Below, piece after piece: positions 18,825 to 28,100 of a stretch of 64,000 bases of DNA (positions are counted from its first letter, which is position 1; the number at the start of each line of letters is the position of its first letter). A program made the position numbers and the translations under genes. Source of the stretch: Gammaproteobacteria bacterium (GTDB taxonomy: Bacteria > Pseudomonadota > Gammaproteobacteria > SZUA-140); assembly GCA_016712635.1 (NCBI GenBank), contig JADJQS010000001.1, positions 346,001 to 410,000 on the forward strand, read 5' to 3'. The notes under the pieces were generated by a model. It was given only the letters and a program-made list of their open reading frames with translations, had not been told where the DNA came from and did no database searches.

Positions 18825-19997
18825 ATGGAAAACTTGCCGCCCATACTCACCATCGTGCTGGCCCAGGTCACCATGATCCTGCTGGCCGCCCTCGGCATCG
18901 GGGCATACTTCCACCTGCGCAGGACCCGGCGCCACCGGAACGAGTTCAAGGCCGTGATGGACATCGCGCGCCACGTGGGCCTGTCGTCACCGCCGCGCCA
19001 CAACGGCGAACACCCGGAAACAGATGCCGGCCACATGCAGTCCGACTCCCTCTCCATGCTTGTCGACGATGACTTCACCGAGCGCACCAACCGCAGCATC
19101 GGCGAGATCCGCGAGGCCATCGCGCGGCTGGACGTGAAGTTCGGCCAGTTCCACCTTGAGGACGAGCTGCGCGACCAGGACATCGACCACAAGATCGAGG
19201 AAGAGAACAGCCAGATACTCGGGATGCGCAAGGAACTGGGCGAGGTCACCGCGGCGCTGCACGAGCTCAGGACACACCAGGCGACGCTCAACCAGGAGCT
19301 GCAGTCCCTGCGGGTCGAGGCCGAACGGCGCGCGGCGCATGACGCAGAGACAGGGGCAAAGCCCGCGCCGGCGGTGAAGCCGGGGCACTTTGACGGCGAG
19401 GTGACGCTGATTGACGATTTCTCCCTGCCCGACTCCGTCCTCGATGAACTGGAGGAAGTGGTAAAGACCGCCGCCGAGGCACCGGCCACGCGCAAGGCGG
19501 CGCCGCGACACGTCACGGCGGTCAACTCCGCGCCCGCGCGGATGAAACCCAAAGTGCCGCGCACCACCTCAACACCCGCGCACAAGGCCGCGGCGATGTC
19601 GTCGCATGCGCCCGCCGCCAAATCCGCCGCCGTGGCGCAGGCGGTCGACGAACCGCAGTTCGCCTTCGATCCCGCGAAGATCGACGACCTGTTCAATGCG
19701 CCGTATTTCATTCCAGGCGCCGCGAACGCCGGCATCAATGTCGAAGAGCTCAACTACGAAGATTTCAATCTGGACCAGCCGACCGGAGAGGCGGACGGTC
19801 CGCAGGAGCAGCCGCACTACGACGCGGATCGCGTGTTCTATCAGTCCTCACCGCAGACCGGCCTCAAGGCGGGCTGGTATTTCTCCCTCCGCGGCGGCAA
19901 GACGCACGGGCCGTTCGGCACCAAGGAGGCGGGCGAGCGCGTGCTCCGGGAGATGATCGAGCATTTCAAACGCAGCGGCGACACCGGCGGTCGCTAG
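18825..19997 (+). CDS. Membrane-anchored coiled-coil protein with GYF_2-like C-terminal domain
   Basis: 390 aa. Residues 6-29 form one membrane helix (ILTIVLAQVTMILLAALGIG), followed by basic residues, so the bulk is probably cytoplasmic. Residues about 85-170 are charged heptads (EIREAIARLDVKFGQ, NQELQSLRVEAERR), a coiled coil. An Ala/Pro/Lys linker follows, then an acidic stretch around residue 290, and the last 60 residues match the neighbour's domain: RVFYQSSPQTGLKAGWYF, SLRGGKTHGPFGTKEAGERV, EHFKRSGDTGGR. This is a tandem pair, one free and one membrane-tethered copy of the same module. Function unknown; binding of a proline-rich or c-di-GMP-linked partner would be a guess. Confidence 0.75.
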   Translation: MENLPPILTIVLAQVTMILLAALGIGAYFHLRRTRRHRNEFKAVMDIARHVGLSSPPRHNGEHPETDAGHMQSDSLSMLVDDDFTERTNRSIGEIREAIARLDVKFGQFHLEDELRDQDIDHKIEEENSQILGMRKELGEVTAALHELRTHQATLNQELQSLRVEAERRAAHDAETGAKPAPAVKPGHFDGEVTLIDDFSLPDSVLDELEEVVKTAAEAPATRKAAPRHVTAVNSAPARMKPKVPRTTSTPAHKAAAMSSHAPAAKSAAVAQAVDEPQFAFDPAKIDDLFNAPYFIPGAANAGINVEELNYEDFNLDQPTGEADGPQEQPHYDADRVFYQSSPQTGLKAGWYFSLRGGKTHGPFGTKEAGERVLREMIEHFKRSGDTGGR

Positions 19998-20025
19998 CCG
20001 GCACGCGCGCCTGACAATCCTTCTT

Positions 20026-20310
20026 CTACTGACCTTCCGCAGGCAGGTACTCGTCCCGGCACGCATCGCGCAGCATCTCTGCCGCGGCGTCGCTGCCGAC
20101 CTGCGGCAGGAAACTGAACAGACAGCTGCGATAGTTGCGCTCCCTCTCCTCGTGCGACACGACGCCCGTCGCGGGCGCAGTGCGCAACATCCGTATGCGC
20201 TCGTCGAATGAACTGTCCGCGGCCACGCCCTCGCGCCCGGCCAACAGCGCCACGGCCAGCACCGCCGCAAGCGAGCCTGCCCCCAGTACAACAATTCGGT
20301 TCCTGTTCAT
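20026..20310 (-). CDS. Small periplasmic hypothetical protein
   Basis: 94 aa. N-terminal signal (MNRNRIVVLGAGSLAAVLAVALLAGREGVAA), then DSSFDERIRMLRTAPATG and a helical C-terminal part with two cysteines (SCLFSFLPQVG, DACRDEYLP) that could form a disulfide. The RBS AAGGGGGAG lies before ATG 20310. It is convergent with the coiled-coil gene, ending 29 bp from it. I do not recognise the family. Confidence 0.65.
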   Translation of the reverse strand: MNRNRIVVLGAGSLAAVLAVALLAGREGVAADSSFDERIRMLRTAPATGVVSHEERERNYRSCLFSFLPQVGSDAAAEMLRDACRDEYLPAEGQ

Positions 20311-20407
20311 CACTCCCCCTTTCAAGCCTGGTTCAGCACATGGGCGCGGCGACGCCACCTGAATGCCCGCGCGGCATCAGGATGACAAAGAACCGGGAAA
20401 AAAAGTA

Positions 20408-20457
20408 CCCCGACGGACTCGTTTGGAGGGGGAGGGAGGAGGATTGAGCCGTCGGGG
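20408..20457. other. Long hairpin with G/A-rich loop
   Basis: Arms CCCCGACGG-A-CTC (20408-20420) and GAG-CCGTCGGGG (20446-20457) give 12 base pairs with one bulge. The 25-nt loop on the plus strand is GTTTGGAGGGGGAGGGAGGA-like, with several G-runs; on the minus strand it is C/T-rich. It lies about 100 bp before the gene at 20310 and could be its leader or an independent structured RNA. Confidence 0.5.
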
Positions 20458-20572
20458 CAAAGCTTAAGGGGTCGGTGACATGAACGAGTTCACTATCACC
20501 ATCTACAGTAGAACACTGCCGGCTTAATCCGGGCTTAATGCGGCAGGCCAGGGCGCCAGCGGGCAATTCCAC

Positions 20573-20610
20573 AAAAAAAAGCCCACGATTCTGAAGAGGA
20601 AGTCGTGGGC
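20573..20610 (-). terminator. Intrinsic terminator (minus strand)
   Basis: On the minus strand GCCCACGA ... TCGTGGGC arms (8 bp, extendable with GAA/TTC) are followed directly by eight U residues. It is the second of two minus-strand terminators within 170 bp and separates the gene at 20310 from the 58-aa gene. Confidence 0.8.
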
Positions 20611-20710
20611 CAATGATCAGGCAGGAGACAAATTGTTAACTAATGAGACCGGCCGGCACGGGAAAGGTTCCATGCGCGGGAAAAATCTCTGATGTGACTG
20701 ATTTAAAGAC

Positions 20711-20737
20711 AAAAAAAACCCCGCAGGGGGTGCGGGG
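20711..20737 (-). terminator. Intrinsic terminator of the 58-aa gene
   Basis: Arms CCCCGCA (20719-20725) and TGCGGGG (20731-20737) with a 5-nt loop; read on the minus strand the hairpin runs into eight U residues. It begins 79 bp past the stop codon of the gene at 20816. Confidence 0.88.
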
Positions 20738-20815
20738 CGAATGAGGGGATGTTGCCAGGAGAGAAACTATGAAGACCCATCCATAGGGGTACTGCTCCCT
20801 AACGCTAAAACCTTA

Positions 20816-20992
20816 CTAAGCCCTTGATTTCAGGCATCCTTGAATCTCGCGATCGCCCAGGGGCCGCAGATACATGGCCGGGATATGCACCGTCCTGGCC
20901 GGGGCGCTGGCCCGCGGGTGCTCGATAACCTGTCCCCCTGCAAGCGTCTCCCGCAGGGAACCGGATTTACTAACCTTTGCGTGGCGTACCAT
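20816..20992 (-). CDS. 58-aa protein of unknown function under sigma-54 control
   Basis: 58 aa: begins MVRHAKVSKSGSLRETLAGG, ends DREIQGCLKSRA, one cysteine, basic overall, no signal peptide or membrane helix. Evidence that it is real: a strong RBS (GGAGG, 7 nt before ATG), GC-rich third positions although the flanks are AT-rich, a near-consensus sigma-54 promoter 55 bp upstream, and an intrinsic terminator after it. The transcript would be about 325 nt with this single gene. No homologue recognised; could be a small regulator, a peptide precursor, or an mRNA that doubles as an sRNA. Confidence 0.7.
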   Translation of the reverse strand: MVRHAKVSKSGSLRETLAGGQVIEHPRASAPARTVHIPAMYLRPLGDREIQGCLKSRA

Positions 20993-21045
20993 ATTCAGTC
21001 CTCCAAATTTCCGTTCGTCGCCAGTGTGCAGACTCACCTTATGTC

Positions 21046-21063
21046 TTGCATCACCCGTGCCAA
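21046..21063 (-). promoter_or_regulatory. Sigma-54 (-24/-12) promoter of the 58-aa gene
   Basis: Minus-strand TTGGCACGGGTGATGCAA has a full TTGGCACG -24 element, GG and GC 10 nt apart and TGCA at -12; only the first T of TTGCA differs. Predicted start near 21036, leader about 44 nt. Upstream there is a GTTTCGAAAC palindrome (about 21129-21138) that could be an activator site. Confidence 0.78.
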
Positions 21064-21585
21064 TAGCTGGAATATCAAGATATTTAATATATAAACAATG
21101 AGTTAGATCTACTCTCCAACACACTACCGAGTTTCGAAACCGCCAGAGAATGGTGCAGCCACCGATTAAGGGCCAATTAAACCAGCCCTTACGGTGCAAA
21201 AAACTGATCTGGGGCAAGATTCGGGAAGAAAGTGCGCAGGGATGGCGGAGGTGGGTCTCAATTCGGGTGTGATATGGCTATCAGTGGACAATATCAGGCC
21301 AGATGTGGAACTACGGTTGGCGAGGTTTCGCAACGCAATGCGGCTTGGACACAAGCTTGATTAAACGAAGAGGAGGAATAGCTCTGAGTGCAGTTGATCC
21401 GAATGACATAATGAAACTACGACCATCATTACACGATTGATGGAGTTCGCAGCCAGCAACATTCATCTCATTGCACGCTAGACTCGACGTATTTTCCACA
21501 GCCGTTCAATTCCGATGTATGTGCTCAGCCTAATCAACGATTTCTGCCGCTAGGTATTCGTATTTTATATGGACGATATTCTGCA
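21064..21585. other. AT-rich spacer with no recognised gene
   Basis: Lower GC than the flanks. It probably holds the upstream activating region of the sigma-54 promoter on its left side. Only short reading frames occur, none with a good RBS or a recognisable protein. The base composition suggests the left edge of an acquired segment that includes the large RHS gene. Confidence 0.5.
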
Positions 21586-22077
21586 TTATCTCGACTCTGA
21601 AATTAACTCTTTAGCGGTATTTTCGTAGAACTGCGGATTCAGTCCTGCATTCCCTCCCTCATTGCCCCGAGTCAGCTCTATTCTTATTTGGGTACCTTGA
21701 GGCAAACCCGACCCATGCATCGAAACTTGATAGAAAACTCCACCAGACAATGCGCCTCTCTCTTGCCAAGCGCTCAATATTTTGATCTTTTGCCCCTTTG
21801 TGATCTGCCTCTTGAATGCGATCTCTGGGCCTGAAATTCCAACGCCAGGAAGTACAGTGATGTAGGCAACAGAATCTCGATTCATATCCTCATAAACCCC
21901 ATATGCATAAAGATCAGTTGTGGTACGGAATTCTGCGCCTACGATGCTGGAATACGGGGCCGAATAACTTAATTCGTCTAATTTATTCTCGACACAAGCA
22001 CTAGATACTACAGCCCAAAGGAAGAAGACGAGCCTAATAGAAAGATAACTTCCTTCACATCGCCTCTTGATGCCCAT
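21586..22077 (-). CDS. Putative lipoprotein downstream of the RHS gene
   Basis: 163 aa from ATG 22077 (RBS AGGA, 8 nt before). After a basic start (MGIKRRCEGS) comes a hydrophobic segment SIRLVFFLWAVVSSAC, with a lipobox-like SSAC. The mature part has beta-type sequence (VYEDMNRDSVAYITVLPGVG, GQKIKILSAWQERG) and no known domain that I recognise. It follows the RHS gene by 37 bp on the same strand; a GTG start at 22122 would overlap the RHS stop. Codon use is AT-rich like the RHS tail. Position suggests an immunity or surface-tethering partner of the RHS protein, unproven. Confidence 0.65.
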   Translation of the reverse strand: MGIKRRCEGSYLSIRLVFFLWAVVSSACVENKLDELSYSAPYSSIVGAEFRTTTDLYAYGVYEDMNRDSVAYITVLPGVGISGPEIAFKRQITKGQKIKILSAWQERGALSGGVFYQVSMHGSGLPQGTQIRIELTRGNEGGNAGLNPQFYENTAKELISESR

Positions 22078-22114
22078 TATTTTTTTCCTATTTATAGGGA
22101 GGGGCTGAAAGCTG

Positions 22115-25100
22115 TTAATCACACATAAGCAATGGCTTCTTACCCACCAGCTTTAAGATGCTATTGTCAACTTCAGTAGCGACCGCGAGCACATACATAC
22201 CCGGCATAGTAGGTATGTTAATGAGCCAATCAGGCAAACCAGCGGTAAGCCCAATATCTACAAGTGCATCATGGAGTATCCCAAAGGTATGACCTGCCGG
22301 GACATAATCGTCGATCAACTTTCCGATCCCTTTTCCTGGTTCAACGAGATTACTATTCTCTCTGCCAACAACGTACGGATTTGTATCGGGCCTGAACCAA
22401 TCGAGGCCCGCTGGGTCAACACGATTAACAGGATTTTCCCCAACATAACCATAGAGATTCATATCCCCACTATTAAATAAGATTGGATCCTTCGCCATCC
22501 ATCTCCCTAGCTTCGGGTCGTAGTCTCTAGCACCAAATCGTACGAGGCCTGTCTGTCGATCATGAATTCCACCAGCAAACCCAAACGGCTGAAAACCTGG
22601 ATTGGTGTCATTCATGATATTGCCCCAGACGTCATAGTCGATGCGCTGGGCGATCGATCCGTCCTCGGTATTCACGATCAATCGCGGGCTCCCCAGATGA
22701 TCAGAGAGGATGCGGTAGGCGGTACCGTTCTTGATCATATAGGACGGTGCGTTCGACTTTTCGGCGTAGACGAACCGGGACAGGACGTTGCCGGATTCGT
22801 CGAGTTCGGCAACAGGGTTTAGCTGGTCCTGGTAGAGAAGCCCCTGAACCAGATCACCGTTTACCTTCTTACCGATGCGGCGGTTCTGGCCGTCGATGAG
22901 ATAGTCGATACCGGTACCGTCCGGCATTACCACCTGGCGCAGATTTCCGAATACATCGTAGTTGTAGGTAGTCACGCCCGTCGCATCCGTCCGGGTTAGG
23001 AGTTCCCCATTGGCTGTATAGGTAAAGCTGGCGGTTCCATCGCTGAGCAAGCGGTCCTGGGCGTCGTAGACTCCGCCGCTGCGATTCCCATTGGCGTCAT
23101 AGCTGTAGGTGGCCGTAATCTGGCCGTCCTGTCTGACTTCGTTCAAGCGGCCGGCCATATCATATGTGTAGTCGTAAAGAATGGCCGATCCTTCAATCGT
23201 TTCTGACTTTCGAGTGATGCGCCCCAGAGCGTCACGAGTGTAGGCAACCGAGTAGAACGCCCCGCCCAAGGTACCGGAGAGGAGTAACTCTCCCTGTACG
23301 GGCGTCGTTGTCACGTCGATGAGGGAGGCGGCGCCGCCTGCCGCCCAGCGGTTAATATTGCCGCCTGAGTCTCCATGGTAGATAGCGCCGTCATCGCCGA
23401 GCACGAGTGATAGGGCATTGAAGGGCATGGCGATGATCGTTCCGTCCACCTGGCGGCAGTTTACGGGCATGGCAAGATCTGTCCAACAGATAGTGCCGTC
23501 ATCATCGATCCCTACGGATCCTGCCTGACGCAGGCGGGTGCTGGTTTGAAACAGAGTGATGGCCGTGTCATCCGGCAGAATCCTGTCGAAGTAACTGCGA
23601 TCTGTGCGAACAATCATCCCCCACGCCGAACTTGCCAGTATTCCTGCGCTGGCAATTGCGTCGTTTTCGCGGGGGAGAGGTATATTCACAAGTGTCGCAT
23701 TTCCAGTTACCCGGAAAACCGCCGCCTGCCCGGGTCCTGTGGAACCCGTGACATAAACCGCGCCGTCGCTGCTTACTTCCATATCATTCACGAACATCAA
23801 ACCGGCCGAGGCGAGGTCGGCAACCGGCGTTTCGCCCGTGCCGTCATAGATGGATATATTCATGTCCTTGAGCAGGTAAATACTCCCATTGGATCCCACA
23901 GCAACGTCCGCGGCCTCTGCCAGCCAGGCCGGCTGCTGTACAAGACCACTGCCTGCAGGGACCACCCAGGCGCCGCTCACATTTCCGTCATTGCCGAAGA
24001 AGTACACATCCCCTGAAGGCGACACCGACAGGACACGGTCCACTATGTATGGAGAACCGAGGGCATGACGATCAATCGCCGCAATGTCCTGCACGGCAAG
24101 TTGATCGCCGTCATAGACGTCTACCGTTACTGTGTTGATCCCGAGATTGGGCAATATAATTTCCCCGCTGACATCACCGTTCGGCGCCACAGTCATGGCC
24201 ACGCCATTGACGGCTACCGCGCTCGCGCCGGCGAAATTTCCACGGATCAGCAGGATGTCGGAGGTAATGTTCTGACCGAGCACAGTCAGATCCAGGGCAA
24301 CGTTACCCTCTGTATCCATCGAGATCAATTCACCGAATTCGTTATAACCATTCGCAGTAGACACGCTGCCCAGCATGCTCCCGGTCATGAGGCCATTCCG
24401 GATGTCCCGACTTAGGGAGAGCGCGCCTGCCGTCGTGACCAGGCCATCATCGTCGTAGCCATAGGCCACGGAATCGCCGTTGACATCGAGACTGGCGATC
24501 TGGAAATCGTCATTGAATTCACGGCTGACCGAGCCATTGATGTCGCCCGACCAGGTCTGCCCCGTCGGCAGAAACCCGGCATAGTCGAAACTCAGATTAT
24601 TGCCATCGGGAGCGGTAATCTCATTATTCCTGCCCACGATGTCATAACCGTATAGATAACTGCCGCCGAGCGTAGCAATGCCTTGCAGACGGCCGCTCAG
24701 CGCATCATATATATAATCCACGCTTTGACCATCCGGGCGCTGGATCCTCATCGGCTGCCGGTCGAGGTTGTAACTGTATTGGGTGATAGTATTTCCCGTG
24801 GCAACATCCGGCGGTGTATAAACTCTTTCCTCATCCCTCGCGGTGTAATCGAACACATGGGCCGAGCCACCTGGCGGCGTGATTCCTGTCAGATTGCCAT
24901 TGGCGTCATAACTCAGGTGAATTACCCGGTCATCGGGCAATATTTGTTCTATCACTCGTCCGGCGGCATCGTACCGGTACCGGTTCTGACGACCTGCGGC
25001 ATCGGTGATTCCGGCGAGATAACCCGCCTGAATTCCGTTGTCGTGGTAACTGAAGGTTGTCGTACGCGACCCGGCCCCTTCGCCCTGGACCAGGGCGGTC

Positions 25101-28100
25101 ACGCGACCATGTGTATCGTAGTTCAGGGAACTCGTGGCAAGGTTCCCGGCCTGCATCTCGATCGGGCGGGACAATGAATCAATTACTGTCGTTGCAACAC
25201 GTCCGGCCGGCGTGGTCGCCGTCCAGGTCCGATCGGAAGCATCATATTCCTGGATGGTAGTTCTTCCGTTGCGAGTTGATGATTCATACCAATCGCCGAG
25301 ACTGAGCAGGTCCGCAGGATCGGACAGACGGACTGTACGTGAAATGTTCGTGCTGGATATGATGCCCTGCGGAAGGGTGATGGTTGATTGCGTCGTCCGC
25401 GGGCTCAGCAGTCCAAATCTCGGATCAGGACCTTCCACTGTCTGCGATACCGTACCATCCTGAGCTGTCGTCGTCTGTGTCGTATCGGAGAAATCGCTCA
25501 GGGTAACGGTTCCATCCGCGCCAGTGTTGATCTGCCGGCGGATGCCGTTCGGGCGGTACTCGGTTCCGAACAGGATGACTCTGCCTTCTCCGCTTGTCAT
25601 GGAAACAACTTGATTATTGGTGCTGGCGGTTCTGTGCAACTGCCAGCCGCCGCCGACCGGGTCGACGTCGCGCCTGAGACGGCCATCCGCCTCAAAGGCA
25701 TACTCGGTACGGTTGCCGTTGCGATCCGTATAGGCGCTCATGAGAGCGCCCGGCGCATATTCCATCCGCCAGGCGTGCGCGGCCGGGTCGATGACCGTCT
25801 GCAGTTGGCCGCTCATATCAACGCCCAGTTCGGTGGTCTGCCCAAAGGGTGCGGTAATACGCTGTGGCCTGCCCGAGCTGTCGCGCGCAATCGCGGTCAG
25901 ATCGCCGTCCACATCCTCGATGCCGACTAGCCGTCCACTACCGTCGTAATGGAATCGATAGACCACGGAGCCACTAACAGCATCGAGTGTCCGCAGATGC
26001 CGGCCATCGACTGAGAACTGAAATAACTGACTGCCATCCGTCGATGGAACCAGAAACTGGTCCTCACTGACGGAGGCGGAGGCGCGCCCGATCATTCGAA
26101 TACGGTTGTTCCCTTCGTCTACAACGTACAGATCGCCGTTAGGGGCAAGCGCCGCACCTGCTGGAAAACGCAATTGTGCGAGCGCAACCGGCCCGTTGTC
26201 GCCGGATAATCCGATGTTGCCTGTACCTGCAATTGTAGTGATGAATCCATCGGAATGGACCATACGAACACGGTGATTGTCCGTGTCGGCGATGTACAGT
26301 CCACCTTCGGCCGCCAGCGCGATCTTCGCCGGTTCGTTGAGCTGCGACTGGGTCGCCAGCATCCCATCACCGTTATATCCTGCCGTCCCGGTACCCGCAT
26401 AGGTTCTGATATTCCCGTCGACGTCCACTTTCCGGATGCGGTGATTATCACGGTCCGCTATATAGAATGAACCATCTTTACCTGGAATCACCGCCGAGGG
26501 ACGATTCAGCCTCACGCTCCTGGCCGGCACACCTTCTCCAGGCTGGAAGCCATTTGCGCCATTACCCGCCACCGTGATCAGCCGGCCATCCGGAGTCAGT
26601 TGCCGGATTAAACCATTCCCCGTGTCGGCGATATAGAGGACACCATCCGTACCGATGCCGATCCCGGAGGGTGAGCTCAACTGTATGAGTCCTGCATCAC
26701 CGTCGAATCCATTGAATCCCGCGGTACCTGTCCCGGCAACCGTCGTGATGATGCCGTTCGTGTCGATCCTCCGTATGCGGTGGTTATTCGTATCCGCGAC
26801 ATACACGGAACCTTCCGGAGAAAGCGCGATCCCGGCGGGACCACTCAATTGCGCCTGGGCAGCGGGTCCGTTGTCGCCGCTGAAACCGGCGGCACCGGTA
26901 CCGGCGATGGTCGTGATCACCCCGTCAGGGGTGACGCGGCGAATGCGGTGGGAGCCGGTATCGGCGATATATATGGATCCGTCAGGTCCTGCTACAGCAT
27001 CGAACGGCGAGGAGAGCCGCGCGGACACTGCTGGTCCACCATCCCCCGCGCCGGCTACCGATCCCCCACCGACTGCCGTAGTGATGACGCGGCTGGCATC
27101 CGACGCCGACAGTCTCGCCCCATCACCAAGCCAAAGCGACTTCGCCGCCGGATCGTAAGCGTGGTGAACATCCAGCGTCCATCCACCCAGGCCCGCCTGA
27201 GATATCAATGCAGGTGTATTGAGCAGCAAGCGAGTCCACTCGCGGCGCATACGAACCGGACCTGCGTTATAAGCGCCGACAATAGATATCGCGCCTCCCG
27301 TCATCATGCGTGCGAAGGCCCTGCTGCCCTTATACGGCCCCATGTAGATCAACTTATACAGATAATCAATCGCGACGTGTGCCGTTGCGGAGTTGATCGG
27401 CCGGCCGTAAACGTCAAGCCCATCCCAGACAAACGTGTATTGCTGGTGTGGTATCGGCAGAAATATCCGCCTGAAAATACGGCCCGCAATCTGTATCGTG
27501 ACTTCTACAGGCAGCAGGCTTCCAGGCACGGTCGCACCGGTAACGGGAATCTGCAAGGTGGTCTTCGCGGTATAGCCCGGCATGTGTTTGCTCTGGTAGT
27601 AGAGCTGATAGGGCGTTCCCACAACCGGAATCCGCTCTCCGAGTGACTGACTCTGAGGCTGGATATCGCAGCCCGCACAGGAATCCTGGTCATCATCCGG
27701 CGGAGGGATGTCTTTCGGCTCGTGAGGAGGATTGATCGCATCGGGCGGAGGCCCCCACGGGAAATTGCAATCGAATGGTGTGAAATGAGTGATGGGCGCA
27801 CGGAACAGACTGGTTCCTGGTGAATACATCATGCCCAGCTGGACACGTTCTGCCGCAGTGATGCCCAAGCCTGCGAGTTCGGCGGCTTCCGCCGGTTCTC
27901 CGCTGCCGTCCAGATCGATGTCGGCCATGCCCCCGGTCACTCCCAGGACCTCAATCACCTGGCCATCGTCCGAGGGTACCCAGATCGCCCGTGTTCGGTC
28001 ATACCAACCGACGGGGACGATCTCACCCACCGGGAATTGCCGGACGTTTTCGACGTAGAACAAGACAGGCTGATTGAAATCCACACGCACGGCGCCTGCG

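Noticed and set aside
21166..21499. Two 62-codon minus-strand frames and a 40-codon plus-strand frame (MAEVGLNSGVIWLSVDNIRP)
   Set aside because: No RBS, no conserved motif; could be remnants, but not supportable.
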